Shown here piece by piece: positions 26,911 to 36,220 of a DNA stretch of 51,230 bases (positions within the stretch are counted from its first letter, which is position 1; every line of letters starts with the position of its first letter). Origin of the DNA: Holophaga sp. Its GTDB lineage: Bacteria; Acidobacteriota; Holophagae; Holophagales; Holophagaceae. Location: the NCBI GenBank assembly GCA_016715205.1, contig JADKBC010000023.1, forward strand, positions 1 to 51,230, given 5' to 3'. The translations under genes were made by a program, and so were the position numbers. Under the pieces are notes generated by a model. The model did not search any database. It saw nothing but the letters and a program-made list of their open reading frames with translations, and was not told the origin of the DNA.

Positions 26911-27645
26911 ATGATCCCCCTGGAGTGCTTGCCTGGATTCTCGACCTGGGGTCGCTCCCTGGAACACCTGCTGGCGCGCCCGGAACCCCTGTGGGTGTTT
27001 GGCGACACCGGGTGCGGCGCCAGCAGCGTGGGGGCGGAACTGGCACGCAGGCGGCAGGTGGCTTTTCTGGACGATGCCGATCGGCAGGAGGATCTTCCCG
27101 CATGGGTGCGCCTGCATCCCCGTGGTGTGCTCGCGGCACGGTCGGCGCCGCCCGAGCCCCTTGCCGGCATCTGCCTGGAACTCCGCATCCCCAGCCTGGA
27201 TGAGGATCCTTTGGTGGTGGCGGAGTGCCTTGCCCTTCTGGCCCAAGAAGAGGGTATTCCGGCCCCCTTGCCGCCCGCCCTTGGTCTTCTGCCCTGTCCT
27301 GGCAACCTGAGGGGATTGCGGAACCGGCTGCTGCGGTGGAAGCTGCTGGGTCAGTTGCCCGAGGCGGTACCCGCTGCTGCGGGCGCCCTGCCCACGGATT
27401 CCGATGACTTGGCGACCAACCTGCACCTGCTGGAGCGCCTGTTGCTCCATCGTGCTCTGCGCCGCAGCTATGGCAACCGGGTGGAGGCTGCCCGGCGCAT
27501 GGGCGTCAGCCGCCGCCAACTCTACCTGTTGATTGCCCGCCACGGGGATCCCGTGCGGGGCGAGGTCTCCACCAGCCTGGGCCCGAAGCGTCTCAGCAGG
27601 GCCCGAATGCGCCAAAACTCCAGTCCCGGCTCCGAGCACCGATAA
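26911..27645 (+). CDS. Degenerate sigma-54-activator-like protein with Fis-type HTH
   Basis: 244 residues from ATG 26911; a GTG at 26881 is in frame. The N-terminal part has a P-loop-like GDTGCGASSVGAELARR in which the essential Lys of GxxGxGK(S/T) is Ala, then an Asp-Asp (AFLDDADR) where Walker B would be. Neither GAFTGA nor a receiver is present. The C-terminus LLLHRALRRSYGNRVEAARRMG with VSRRQLYLLIARHG is a Fis-family helix-turn-helix. It is divergent from the tfoX-like gene and 38 bases upstream of the NtrC-type gene. It appears to be an AAA+ activator stripped of ATP hydrolysis and sigma-54 contact that kept DNA binding, perhaps antagonising or assisting its neighbour. Confidence 0.7.
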   Translation: MIPLECLPGFSTWGRSLEHLLARPEPLWVFGDTGCGASSVGAELARRRQVAFLDDADRQEDLPAWVRLHPRGVLAARSAPPEPLAGICLELRIPSLDEDPLVVAECLALLAQEEGIPAPLPPALGLLPCPGNLRGLRNRLLRWKLLGQLPEAVPAAAGALPTDSDDLATNLHLLERLLLHRALRRSYGNRVEAARRMGVSRRQLYLLIARHGDPVRGEVSTSLGPKRLSRARMRQNSSPGSEHR

Positions 27646-27683
27646 ACCCATCGAAAGCTGTCCCGGACCTACTGGAAAAACAC

Positions 27684-29189
27684 ATGGCCAATCCTTTACG
27701 TATTTTGGTGGTGGATGACGATCCCGGCATGCGGGACGGCATGGCCATGAGCCTCAAACGGGCCGGGTTTGTAACCGAACAGGCCAAGAGTGGCGAGGAT
27801 GCCCTGCGCATTACCCGCCCGGGTGCCTTCGACGCCGTGGTCACCGATCTGCGGATGATGGGCATGGACGGCTTGCAGCTCACTGCGCGGCTCAAGGCCC
27901 TCGATCCGTCGATACCCGTCCTTCTGGTAACGGCCTTCGGCAGTCTGGATACAGCCCGGGAAGCCATGCGGCTGGGAGCCTTTGACTACCTCTCCAAGCC
28001 TTTCAGTCCCGACGAACTGGTGTCGGCGGTGCGCAAGGCCATCCAGGCGGAGGGCCATCTCAAGGCCGAAGCACCGGGGGATGCGCCAGTGATCCTCACC
28101 CAGGATCCAGTGTTGGCTGAGACCTTGGCCCTGGCTCGCCGGGCTGCGGATAGCCGCGCCACGATTCTCATTCAGGCGGAAAGTGGCACCGGCAAGGAAT
28201 TGCTCGCCAAGTTGATTCATTCCGCCAGCCCCCGCCGCAAGGGCGCCTTTGTGGCCATCAACTGCGCGGCCATTCCCGAGAATCTGCTGGAAAGCGAACT
28301 GTTCGGGTTTGAGAAAGGTGCTTTTACCGGCGCTACCAGTGCCAAGCCTGGACGTTTCGAGTTGGCGGATGGCGGCACCCTGGTGCTGGATGAAATCGGC
28401 GAGCTGCCCCTGGCCTTGCAGGGCAAACTGCTGCGGGCCCTGCAGGAACGCACGGTGGACCGACTTGGAGGCAATCGCCCCATCCAGGTGGACGTGCGGC
28501 TCATTGCCCTCACCAACCGGGATCTCGTGACCGAAGTGAAAGAGGGCCGGTTCCGGGAGGATCTCTATTACCGACTGAATGTGATTCCGTTGCGTCTGCC
28601 GCCCCTACGGGAGCGTACCGCCGATATCCTGCTGCTGGCCATGCATTTCGCCGAACGCTATGCCCGTGAAAATGATCGGGATACTCCCAAGCTTTCCCCC
28701 AGTTTTTTGGCGGCCCTGGGGCGCCATCTCTGGCCGGGCAACATCCGGGAATTGGAAAATGCCATCCAACGCTGCGTGGTGTTGCACCAGGGCCAAACGC
28801 TTACCGAAAAGGACCTGCGCTGGCTGCTGGAGCCCGGGCAAATGGAAGGCCTGCCCGAGGATCCGCCCGAAGTGGAACGCCCTGAAAGCACGCGTGAGCA
28901 GGTGGTCGTACCCGAGGCTGTGCCTTCGGGTGTGGTGATCGCCGATCCTAAGAAGCCCTTGAAGGATGCCAGCCTGGGAACCCTCGTCGCCCTCCCCTTG
29001 GGATTGCCGCTGCCCGAGTTGGAGCGCTTCTGGCTCCTTTCCACGCTGGCTGCTCTGGAAGGCAATCGCACCCACTGCGCCCAGCACCTGGATATCGCGC
29101 TGCGCACGGTGCGCAACAAGATCAACGAGTACCGAGCCGATGCCTTTGAAATTCCTGCCAGCAGCCACGGCAAGGACAACGGCGACTGA
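27684..29189 (+). CDS. NtrC-family sigma-54-dependent response regulator
   Basis: 501 residues. Receiver 1-125: acidic Asp11-Asp13, phosphoacceptor Asp55 in VVTDLRM, Thr in LVTAFGS, and Lys in YLSKPF. AAA+ about 140-370: Walker A AESGTGKE, GAFVAINCAAIPENLLESEL, the sigma-54 loop GAFTGATSAKPGRFE, Walker B GGTLVLDEIGELP and the arginine-finger region GRFREDLYYRLNV. After a linker the Fis-type HTH (LAALEGNRTHCAQHLDIALR) binds enhancers. It hydrolyses ATP to open sigma-54 promoters when phosphorylated. No histidine kinase gene is adjacent, so the sensor is elsewhere. Its stop is contiguous with the convergent brkB stop. Confidence 0.95.
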   Translation: MANPLRILVVDDDPGMRDGMAMSLKRAGFVTEQAKSGEDALRITRPGAFDAVVTDLRMMGMDGLQLTARLKALDPSIPVLLVTAFGSLDTAREAMRLGAFDYLSKPFSPDELVSAVRKAIQAEGHLKAEAPGDAPVILTQDPVLAETLALARRAADSRATILIQAESGTGKELLAKLIHSASPRRKGAFVAINCAAIPENLLESELFGFEKGAFTGATSAKPGRFELADGGTLVLDEIGELPLALQGKLLRALQERTVDRLGGNRPIQVDVRLIALTNRDLVTEVKEGRFREDLYYRLNVIPLRLPPLRERTADILLLAMHFAERYARENDRDTPKLSPSFLAALGRHLWPGNIRELENAIQRCVVLHQGQTLTEKDLRWLLEPGQMEGLPEDPPEVERPESTREQVVVPEAVPSGVVIADPKKPLKDASLGTLVALPLGLPLPELERFWLLSTLAALEGNRTHCAQHLDIALRTVRNKINEYRADAFEIPASSHGKDNGD

Positions 29190-30128
29190 TCAAGGTTTTG
29201 GCGCCCGCAGGTTTGCCGGTACCCGCACACCTGAGGTGGTGCCGGATTCATGGCGGTAGAAGGCCGCCGTGATCTCCGCGCCCAGCAGGAAGATGGCGCT
29301 GGAGTAGTACAAGAAGGTAAGGCCCGCCACCATGCTCAGCATGGAGCCGTACATGATGCCCCAGGTGAAGGTGTGGTTGAGATACACCGCAAAGCCCCAT
29401 TTGGCGGCCCACCAAAGGGTGGTGGCAATGAGCGAACCCAGGAATGCGTGGCGCCATTTTACGTGGAGGCGCGGCAGGTGTTGCAGCAGGATGGTGAGCA
29501 CGATGAGGCAGAGCAGCGGCGGCATGTAGGGCAGGAATTCCATCTGCGGGGGCAGGTGTCGGCTAATGGCGCCACCCACCAGCAGCGCGATGAAGAGCAC
29601 CAGTAGGATCATGCCGCCCACCAGCAAGGAGACCTGCCGAAACAGCGGGTTCTTGCGGGTCTGGCGGTGCTTCTTGATGCGCAAGCCAAAGACATGGGCC
29701 AAGCTAGTGTCCAACTGCCCGATCCCCCAATAGCTGCCGAATAGGAGCACCGGCAACGACAAACCCAGGCCGCCCACTTGTTGGCTATTGCGGATGGAAT
29801 CTTCCACGAAGCCCTGGGGCAGAAAGGGCACGATGGTTTCCAACACGCGCTGGGTGGCCACAGCGTACGCACCCTTGCCCAAGATCAGGCCGAGCATCTT
29901 GAAAAGCAGGGTGCTCATGGGCACCAGACTGATGATGAGCCAGAAGCTCAGCCCAGCGGCATAGCTGAAGCAATCATCCTTGTAGTACTTTTTGAGCACT
30001 TCCCAGGAAAAATCCACCGTGCGGCCCAGTCGAGGGAAGGCTAGGGCGAAGCGGCGCCAAGCGAGAAGGGCGACGTGTCGAAACGCCCGTTGGGCCCGGG
30101 CCACGCGGGCGCGCGCTGCCTCAAACAC
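29190..30128 (-). CDS. YihY/BrkB-family inner-membrane protein
   Basis: About 312 residues from GTG 30128, two bases after the stop of the small membrane protein; a longer TTG start at 30173 would overlap that gene by 43 bases. Six or so hydrophobic helices: SYAAGLSFWLIISLVPMSTL (the family-defining first helix), LGLSLPVLLFGSYWGIGQLD, VSLLVGGMILLVLFIALLVG, LLCLIVLTIL, and YGSMLSMVAGLTFLYYSSAI with FLLGAEITAAF at the end. Family members have been labelled ribonuclease BN, but the function is unresolved; a transport or envelope role is more likely. It is probably transcribed with the upstream small membrane protein. Confidence 0.88.
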   Translation of the reverse strand: MFEAARARVARAQRAFRHVALLAWRRFALAFPRLGRTVDFSWEVLKKYYKDDCFSYAAGLSFWLIISLVPMSTLLFKMLGLILGKGAYAVATQRVLETIVPFLPQGFVEDSIRNSQQVGGLGLSLPVLLFGSYWGIGQLDTSLAHVFGLRIKKHRQTRKNPLFRQVSLLVGGMILLVLFIALLVGGAISRHLPPQMEFLPYMPPLLCLIVLTILLQHLPRLHVKWRHAFLGSLIATTLWWAAKWGFAVYLNHTFTWGIMYGSMLSMVAGLTFLYYSSAIFLLGAEITAAFYRHESGTTSGVRVPANLRAPKP

Positions 30129-30130
30129 GA

Positions 30131-30331
30131 TCAGAACCGTACGGGATGGCGGGGCAGAAGGTACATCACCCAAGCCAGGGCTAGGCCGATGCCAAGCAGG
30201 CCTGCGGCATGCTTGAGAATGCTGGCCTTGGTGCGCTCGGGGCGCAGGGTGGGCGTGAGCAATCCGAGTACCGCGGAAATGCCCAAACCCATCAGGAAGA
30301 AATGGATGATGTGACTGCCAAGAAAGCGCAT
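30131..30331 (-). CDS. Small two-helix membrane protein
   Basis: 66 residues starting MRFLGSHIIHFFLMGLGISA, with hydrophobic helices at about 8-27 and 42-60 separated by a basic loop (LRPERTKASILKH). The last residues RHPVRF are basic. No family recognised. It lies 12 bases downstream of the Nudix gene and 2 bases upstream of brkB/yihY, so it probably belongs to that transcript. Confidence 0.6.
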   Translation of the reverse strand: MRFLGSHIIHFFLMGLGISAVLGLLTPTLRPERTKASILKHAAGLLGIGLALAWVMYLLPRHPVRF

Positions 30332-30343
30332 GACTTGAGGGTA

Positions 30344-30952
30344 TCAGACATCAAGGAGGTCCAGCCACGCCTTCAGCACGTAGGCGGTGGCGCCCCACAA
30401 GGGCGCCTGGGGCAGGTCCAGTCGATGACTCTGAAGGGTGATGCCCTGGTGTTCAAGCATTTCCCCCTGCCAGGGGGCGTTTCGTAGATGCACCAGGGGC
30501 AACAGCAAGGCTTGATGAATTTCGGGGCCCGGCTCGAAGTGGGGCTCGGTGGCATCCCACCGGAAAAAGACAGGGGTGAAGCGCGTGCGCGCCTTGGCCA
30601 CCCCATCGGGGAAACAACCCAACTCCCAGAGGTTTTCGGTGATGCCTAGTTCCTCCGCCAGTTCGCGGCGGGCGGTGGCAGGCAAATCCCGATCGCCTGG
30701 CTCCACCATGCCGCCTGGAAAGGCCAGTTCGCCCGCGTGCTGGGGCGCCGTGTGACCCCGTTGAGCCAGCAGGATGGCGCGGGCTCCGAGGTCATCGCCC
30801 CAGAGTAGAACCGCCACGGCCGCGCGGCGCGGCGCTTCGGGAATCCAGGGGCTCAGTTTATGGGGAGAAAGGCGGCGGTTCGCCACCCGCAGGCTGCGCT
30901 CGATGACCGCCCAGGGCAGGGGTGGCGCTTCCTGCGGCGACTCCCACCACAT
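30344..30952 (-). CDS. Nudix hydrolase, CoA-pyrophosphatase-like
   Basis: 202 residues. AELAFPGGMVEPGDRDLPAT followed by ARRELAEELGI gives the full Nudix box (GX5EX7REUXEEXGU). The preceding LLAQRGHTAPQHAGELAFPG resembles the UPF0035/CoA-pyrophosphatase motif just before the box. It hydrolyses a nucleoside diphosphate linked to another moiety, probably CoA or its derivatives, using Mg2+. Its ATG overlaps the rel stop codon (TGATG at 30954-30950), so it is translationally coupled to rel. Confidence 0.9.
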   Translation of the reverse strand: MWWESPQEAPPLPWAVIERSLRVANRRLSPHKLSPWIPEAPRRAAVAVLLWGDDLGARAILLAQRGHTAPQHAGELAFPGGMVEPGDRDLPATARRELAEELGITENLWELGCFPDGVAKARTRFTPVFFRWDATEPHFEPGPEIHQALLLPLVHLRNAPWQGEMLEHQGITLQSHRLDLPQAPLWGATAYVLKAWLDLLDV

Positions 30953-33177
30953 CAGCGGGTGGATCCGAAGATGGATCCGCGCACCCGTTCCACCGTGAAG
31001 ACGCCCTTCAGCTTTCGGACAGCGCTCATGAGTTCCACGATGTGGTTGCGATCCTTCACCCGAAGGGCAATGTGGAAGAGACCGGCACCACCTTCCGTGC
31101 TCGAGGCATTGAAGCGCTGCATGCTGAATCCTGCATGCTGGATGGCTTCGGATACGGCCGCCACGATGCCCGGGCGATCCTCGGTGGTGACCACGATCTC
31201 AGTGTCGAAGACGCCTTTGCTCTGCTTGCCCCAGGCCACGCTCACGCGGCGTTCGGGGTTGAGCGCGGCGGACAGGAGATGCGGACACACGGAACGGTGG
31301 ATGCTGATGCCCCGACCCCGGGTGGTATAGCCCACGATTTCGTCACCCAGGATCGGTTTGCAGCACTGGGCCAGCACGTAGAGCACGCCCACGTTGTCAT
31401 CTACCAGCACGGTGTCATCGCCCAGGATCGGGGTCTTGTCGCTGCCCTTCCGGTGCGTTTCCGGCAGCAGCGGCTCCAGCAGACGATGGACCGTGATGCG
31501 GCTGAAGCCCACGGCCACATAAAAGGCTTCCCAACTGTTGAGGCGCAATTCCTTCAGGCGGGCTTCCAGGGTGGCGTGGACCTGGGGATCTTCCAGATGA
31601 ATGTTATGGCTGCGGGCATCGCGCTCCAGCCGTTCTTTGCCCATGGCAATGGCATGAATGCGCTCTTCCTCGCGGATGAAGGCCTGGATGCGGCTGCGGG
31701 CACTGGCGCTCTTGGCGATGGTGAGCCAATCGCGGCTGGGTTTGTGATCGGCCCGGGTGAGGACTTCCACCCGATCGCCGTTTTCCAGGATGTGGCGCAG
31801 GGGCACCATGCGCCCGTTGACCTTGGCACCCACACAGTGATGGCCCACTTCCGTGTGGATCGCATAGGCGAAATCGATGGGGGTGGAACCTTCCGGAAGG
31901 CTGCGCAGATCACCCTTGGGCGTGAACACCTGGATACGACGGAAGGAGAGCTCGCCCTTGAGGTTCGCCAGCAAGTCCCGGCTGTCCCGGGCGTCCTGGT
32001 GCAGTTCCACCATGCGCCGCAGGAAGGAAGCCTGATTGATCTCCTGGCGGTTGGCGATGCGCCCTTCTTTGTAGGTCCAGTGGGAGGCAATGCCCGCCTC
32101 GCCGCGCTCGTGCATTTCATGGGTGCGGAATTGCACCTCGAAGCTATCCCCGCTGGGCATGAGCACGGTGGTGTGGATGCTCTGATAGCCGTTTTCCTTG
32201 GGCAGGCTGATGTAGTCCTTGAAGCGTCCCGGAATGGGTTTGTAGAGCGCATGCACCAGCCCCATGGCGGTATAGCAGGCGGCGCGATCCGGGCAGATCA
32301 CCCGGTAGGCCAGCCAGTCGTGGATTTCTTCCAGGCCCTTTTCCTGCACGCCCATCTTGCGCCAGATGCCGTAGAGGTGTTTCACCCGGCCATAGACTTC
32401 CGCCTTGAGGCCCTGGGCCAAAAGAGCGGATTCCAACGTGTTCTGGATTTCCTTCATCAGGTTCTGGTTCTTGGTCCGTTTGGTCTCAACGGCCTTTTGC
32501 ATTTCCTGGTAGCGCAGCGGCTCCAGGGTGGCGAAGGCGAGGTCTTCCAGTTCGGACCGCACCACGCCCATGCCCAGACGGTTGGCCAGGGGCGCAAACA
32601 ATTCCAGGGTTTCCCGGGCGATACGGCGCCGTTTTTCCTCCCGCATGGAGCCCAGGGTGCGCATGTTGTGCAGGCGGTCGGCCAGCTTCACCAGCAGTAC
32701 CCGCACATCCTTGCCCATGGCCACCAGCAGCTTGCGAACGTTCTCGGCGTTCATCAGGGTGCGGTCGGTGAAGTCCAGTTTGGACATCTTGGTGAGACCA
32801 TCCACAATCTCCGCAACCTCTTCACCAAAGGCCTTCCGCACATCCTCCTGGGTCATGAGGGTGTCTTCCACCGTGTCGTGGAGCATGCCGCAGGCCACGC
32901 TCACCGCGTCCAGACGCCATTCCGCCAGACTCAGGGCCACGGCCAGGGGATGGAAGAAGTAGGGTTCCCCGCTCTTGCGACGCTGACTTTCATGGGCCAG
33001 CTTGCCCACCTTGAAGGCCTTGTCCAGGAGCGCCACATCGCCATCGGGATGGTGCTGCAGAAAGGCTTGGCGAACCTGCTGGTAGGCGCCTTCCTGGGTG
33101 GGGCAGGTTTCGGGGCCCGACGCGATGTCCTCCCCCTCGCGGAGGACGACTTCCCGAATACTCTCGCCGTCGGTCAT
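30952..33177 (-). CDS. rel: Bifunctional (p)ppGpp synthetase/hydrolase, RelA/SpoT family
   Basis: 741 residues from ATG 33177. The frame stays open to 33360, overlapping the next gene, but MTDGESIREVV gives the family length. Order: HD hydrolase domain (HPLAVALSLAEWRLDAVSVA, HDTVEDT with the metal His-Asp pair, LVKLADRLHNMRTL); synthetase domain (YRVICPDRAACYTAMGLVHA, GRFKDYISLPKENGYQSIHT, EVQFRTHEMHERGEAGIASH); TGS (VFTPKGDLRSLPEGSTPIDF); a zinc-finger/helical region with CCKPILGDEIVGY; and a C-terminal ACT domain. Both active sites look complete, so it both makes and degrades the alarmone. It is the only Rel seen here, and is followed by the coupled Nudix gene. Confidence 0.97.
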   Translation of the reverse strand: MTDGESIREVVLREGEDIASGPETCPTQEGAYQQVRQAFLQHHPDGDVALLDKAFKVGKLAHESQRRKSGEPYFFHPLAVALSLAEWRLDAVSVACGMLHDTVEDTLMTQEDVRKAFGEEVAEIVDGLTKMSKLDFTDRTLMNAENVRKLLVAMGKDVRVLLVKLADRLHNMRTLGSMREEKRRRIARETLELFAPLANRLGMGVVRSELEDLAFATLEPLRYQEMQKAVETKRTKNQNLMKEIQNTLESALLAQGLKAEVYGRVKHLYGIWRKMGVQEKGLEEIHDWLAYRVICPDRAACYTAMGLVHALYKPIPGRFKDYISLPKENGYQSIHTTVLMPSGDSFEVQFRTHEMHERGEAGIASHWTYKEGRIANRQEINQASFLRRMVELHQDARDSRDLLANLKGELSFRRIQVFTPKGDLRSLPEGSTPIDFAYAIHTEVGHHCVGAKVNGRMVPLRHILENGDRVEVLTRADHKPSRDWLTIAKSASARSRIQAFIREEERIHAIAMGKERLERDARSHNIHLEDPQVHATLEARLKELRLNSWEAFYVAVGFSRITVHRLLEPLLPETHRKGSDKTPILGDDTVLVDDNVGVLYVLAQCCKPILGDEIVGYTTRGRGISIHRSVCPHLLSAALNPERRVSVAWGKQSKGVFDTEIVVTTEDRPGIVAAVSEAIQHAGFSMQRFNASSTEGGAGLFHIALRVKDRNHIVELMSAVRKLKGVFTVERVRGSIFGSTR

Positions 33178-33221
33178 ACCCTGAGTTTGCGTCAGGGAGG
33201 CTCGGCGTTCCAGGGGCGGGG

Positions 33222-34937
33222 TCAGAAATCTTGGGTAATTTCCGCCACCAGCTCCTTCACGCTGATCAGGTCTTTCAGCTTCCAGCCATTGCTGCCTGTG
33301 AAGAACAGCCCCGTATGCTTCTTCCCGCTGCGGGCATCTTCCAGGCGATCCGCAATGCAATAGCCCACGGCGCGAGCGCCCGCGCCATGCTCACACGGGG
33401 TTACGCAGTCGCTGACGCAGCGAACCTTGGGGGCGGTGCCATCCAGGATGGAGGCCTGCAGCCCGGCCACCACCGCTCGACCGGGCATGCCCACGGGAGA
33501 TTTCACCAGTTGGATATCGTTTTTCCCGGCCTGGAGGATCATCTCCTTGAAGGCGGGTTCCGCATCGCATTCCAGGGTGCCGATGAAACGGGTGGCCATC
33601 TGCACGCCGCCTGCGCCCATGGCCAGGAACCGGTCGATGTCGGCACGGTCCCAAACGCCCCCCGCCACAATGACGGGGAAATCGCCCCATTTGTTGCGTT
33701 CTTCGAGCACGGGCCCGAGCAGGGCCTCCAGGCTGAAATCCGCATCCACGATCTGTTCGGCACTGAAGCCCTGGTGGCCGCCTGATTCAGGGCCTTCCAA
33801 GACCACCGCATCGGGCAGCCGGTTGAATTTTCGCTGCCAGGTTTTGCAGATCAAACCCAGGGCCCGGGCCGAGGAAACAATGGGCACCAGGGCCACATCG
33901 GCATCCCCCACATACCCAGGCAACGCCAGGGGCAGGCCTGCGCCTGAAATGATCAGTTGGGCTCCGGCAGCCACCGAAGCTCGCACCACCCGCTCGTAGC
34001 CCTGAATGGCACAGAGGATATTCACACCCACCGCGCCCTTGCCCTCGGAGCGCCGCAGGGCCTCCTTGATGATCAAGGTCAAGGCTTCGCTGTTATTGAG
34101 GTTATCGGGACCGAAGGGGCGCCCCAGGCGCTGTTCCACCATGTCGGGGTAATGGTTGCCCGTGCCGATGGCCGAAACGATGCCCACGCAGCCGGTGCGA
34201 GCCACTGCGCCAGCCAATCCTTCCCAGGAAACGCCCACGCCCATGCCGCCCTGGACGATGGGGTAGCGGATATCCAGGTTGCGAATCTTCAGGCCCGGGA
34301 GCGGTGCAGCGCCTTCGCCCAGCACCTGGGAGGGAATTTCGGCCAGCCGGACAAACCCAGGCAGTTCCGCCGTCGCTGCTGCGTGCAGCAGGGCGGGGGA
34401 GCGCAGTTGCAGGCCCTTCACGCCCTCCACCCGTAGCAATTCCTTGGCCCGGTCCAGATCTTTTTCTGCCTCGGCCAGCAGGGGCAGACCTGTGCGGCGA
34501 TGGATTTCGGTGAGGCGCTCCAGCAGATCGGAGCCCCCTTCTACTACCAGAGCATCAGCCCCTTCCTGGGCGGTGCGCTCGGCTTGTTCAGGGTTCTGCA
34601 CAAAGGCGAGCCGGGGAATGCCGCAGCTGCGCAGGCACTCCAGAAGCCGCTGGGAGGGTTCCGGCCCATGGGCGAGGAAGGGAACGCTGCGCTGCTTGGC
34701 CTGGTCGACCACCTCGCGGAATCGATCCCGAAGTCCCTTGAGGTCCAACCCTGCGCCCTTGGCCTTCTCGATCCAGGCTTCCAACTCTCCCTCGCCGGGG
34801 AAGGCGGGAACTCTTAGTACGCCGAGCCCGCCACCCTGGGCAAAGGCACCGGCCAGCTCAAGGCTCTGCCCCGGAAACCAACCTTGCAATAACCAAGGTT
34901 CGCTTCCCGCATGGCTTAACCTGGCAAAAAGATTCAT
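33222..34937 (-). CDS. Double-barrel nitronate monooxygenase-like flavoprotein
   Basis: 571 residues from ATG 34937, with GGAGG eight bases upstream. Residues about 225-571 form a full NMO/2-nitropropane-dioxygenase TIM barrel: YPIVQGGMGVGVSWEGLAGA, NILCAIQGYERVVRASVAAG, GAGLPLALP, EGPESGGHQG (FMN-site motif), PVIVAGGVWDRADIDRFLAM, GAGGVQMATRFIGTLECDA. Residues 1-220 look like a second, degenerate barrel of the same kind (QGWFPGQSLELAGAFAQGGG, PFLAHGPE, ADALVVEGGSDLLERLTEI). Ordinary members are about 320-350 residues, so this is a fusion or an internal duplication. The Cys-containing CVSDCVTPCEHG near the C-terminus is found in some NMO-like enzymes. Physiological substrate unknown. Confidence 0.85.
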   Translation of the reverse strand: MNLFARLSHAGSEPWLLQGWFPGQSLELAGAFAQGGGLGVLRVPAFPGEGELEAWIEKAKGAGLDLKGLRDRFREVVDQAKQRSVPFLAHGPEPSQRLLECLRSCGIPRLAFVQNPEQAERTAQEGADALVVEGGSDLLERLTEIHRRTGLPLLAEAEKDLDRAKELLRVEGVKGLQLRSPALLHAAATAELPGFVRLAEIPSQVLGEGAAPLPGLKIRNLDIRYPIVQGGMGVGVSWEGLAGAVARTGCVGIVSAIGTGNHYPDMVEQRLGRPFGPDNLNNSEALTLIIKEALRRSEGKGAVGVNILCAIQGYERVVRASVAAGAQLIISGAGLPLALPGYVGDADVALVPIVSSARALGLICKTWQRKFNRLPDAVVLEGPESGGHQGFSAEQIVDADFSLEALLGPVLEERNKWGDFPVIVAGGVWDRADIDRFLAMGAGGVQMATRFIGTLECDAEPAFKEMILQAGKNDIQLVKSPVGMPGRAVVAGLQASILDGTAPKVRCVSDCVTPCEHGAGARAVGYCIADRLEDARSGKKHTGLFFTGSNGWKLKDLISVKELVAEITQDF

Positions 34938-35067
34938 CAAGTGCCTCCGCGCTTTACCGGTCTAACCCTGCATTCGAGAGCCCCGGCCGAGTCGCGAACC
35001 CTTCCAGTCTACCTGAGCTTGATAGCTGCCCCTGTCACATTCCTGTGGAGGTCTCTAGGATTGAACA

Positions 35068-36177
35068 ATGATCGACCTTGCTGAAGCCCTGGCCCTGCTG
35101 GAATCCGCCGTGCCCACCCCGCGCTGGGCGGCCATCCATGCGGATCGGGATGATCCATCTATGGCTCGCAGCGCCATGGATGGCATCGTGGTGCGGGCCG
35201 AAGATGGGCGAACGCCGCGGAAGCTCCAGGGCACCCTTTACGCCGGGGATGATCCCTCCGCCTTTCGGGTGGAACCGGGCACTTGCCTTCGGATCATGAC
35301 CGGGGCTTGCATCCCGGAAGGCGGAAACGCGGTGTTGCCCGTGGAAAACCTCCAGGAAGCGGACGGATCGTTGATTCCCATGGATGAGCCCCGCAAGGGT
35401 GACTATATTCGCCCCCGGGGCGAACAGGGGCATGCCGGGGCGCTGCTGGTGCCGGAAGGCCATACCGCCAATGCCGCCCGGCATGGACTTCTGGCTCAGG
35501 TCGGCCTGCCCCGGCCAACCTTGGGGCGGGTGAAAGTGGGCATTGCCGCCACTGGCGACGAACTGCGGGGCGAGCCCGCACCTTGGGAGATCCGCGATTC
35601 CAACGGTCCCATGCTGCTGGCCTTGGCCCATGCCCTGGGCGCCGAGGCCTGCGAGTTGTCTTCCGTCCCAGATTCACCCGAGGCGGTGGCGCAGTTTTTC
35701 AGCCATCCTTCCGACTGCCGGGTGGTGATTACCGCCGGTGGCGTTTCCATGGGTGAAAAGGATCACCTGCCTCGCGTGCTCGCGGCCCTGGGCGCCCGCA
35801 TCCTGTTCCATAAAATCAGGCTGAAGCCAGGCAAACCCACCCTGGCGGCCATTCTGGGCGACCGGGTGATCCTTTGCCTGCCGGGCAATCCCGTTTCCGC
35901 CTACCTCAACGCGCTGCTGTTTCTTCCCGTGATCCTGGCGCGCCTGGAAGGCCGGGCAGCGCCCCAGCCCTGGCGGCAGGGTTGTCTAGAGGTTCCGGTT
36001 GCCAACCCGGGTGACCGGCCTCTTCTGCATCCCTGCACCCGGAACGGCGCGGTGCTTACCCCCTTGCCCAGCAAAGGCTCCGCAGATCTCGTGCGTTTGG
36101 CCCAGGCCGATGTCTGCGCCTGGATCCCCGAAGGGGGTACTGCGCCCGGGACGGTGAACTATCTGGAGATGGTGTAG
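35068..36177 (+). CDS. moeA: Molybdopterin molybdenumtransferase
   Basis: 369 residues; inserts molybdate into adenylylated molybdopterin, the last common step of molybdenum cofactor synthesis. Signatures: SMARSAMDGIVVRAED, LRIMTGACIPEGGNAVLPVE, RPRGEQGHAGALLVPEG, GIAATGDELRGE, ITAGGVSMGEKDHLPRVLAA, KIRLKPGKPTLAAILGDRVI and LCLPGNPVSAYLNALLF. It is slightly shorter than typical (about 400), with a brief domain IV. The start ATG 35068 follows a short AGGA. It is alone on the plus strand. Its last 270 bases recur, degenerate, at 37512-37815. Confidence 0.95.
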   Translation: MIDLAEALALLESAVPTPRWAAIHADRDDPSMARSAMDGIVVRAEDGRTPRKLQGTLYAGDDPSAFRVEPGTCLRIMTGACIPEGGNAVLPVENLQEADGSLIPMDEPRKGDYIRPRGEQGHAGALLVPEGHTANAARHGLLAQVGLPRPTLGRVKVGIAATGDELRGEPAPWEIRDSNGPMLLALAHALGAEACELSSVPDSPEAVAQFFSHPSDCRVVITAGGVSMGEKDHLPRVLAALGARILFHKIRLKPGKPTLAAILGDRVILCLPGNPVSAYLNALLFLPVILARLEGRAAPQPWRQGCLEVPVANPGDRPLLHPCTRNGAVLTPLPSKGSADLVRLAQADVCAWIPEGGTAPGTVNYLEMV

Positions 36178-36220
36178 CTTCCGCGGACCTGCACAGGTCT
36201 GCCTGGGAAGTGATCAAGAT

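Noticed and set aside
30922..33363. Plus-strand open frame of over 800 codons across rel
   Set aside because: It is the antisense of rel, rich in His, Gly, Gln and Val as expected from complementing a GC-rich gene. Rel motifs on the minus strand are complete.
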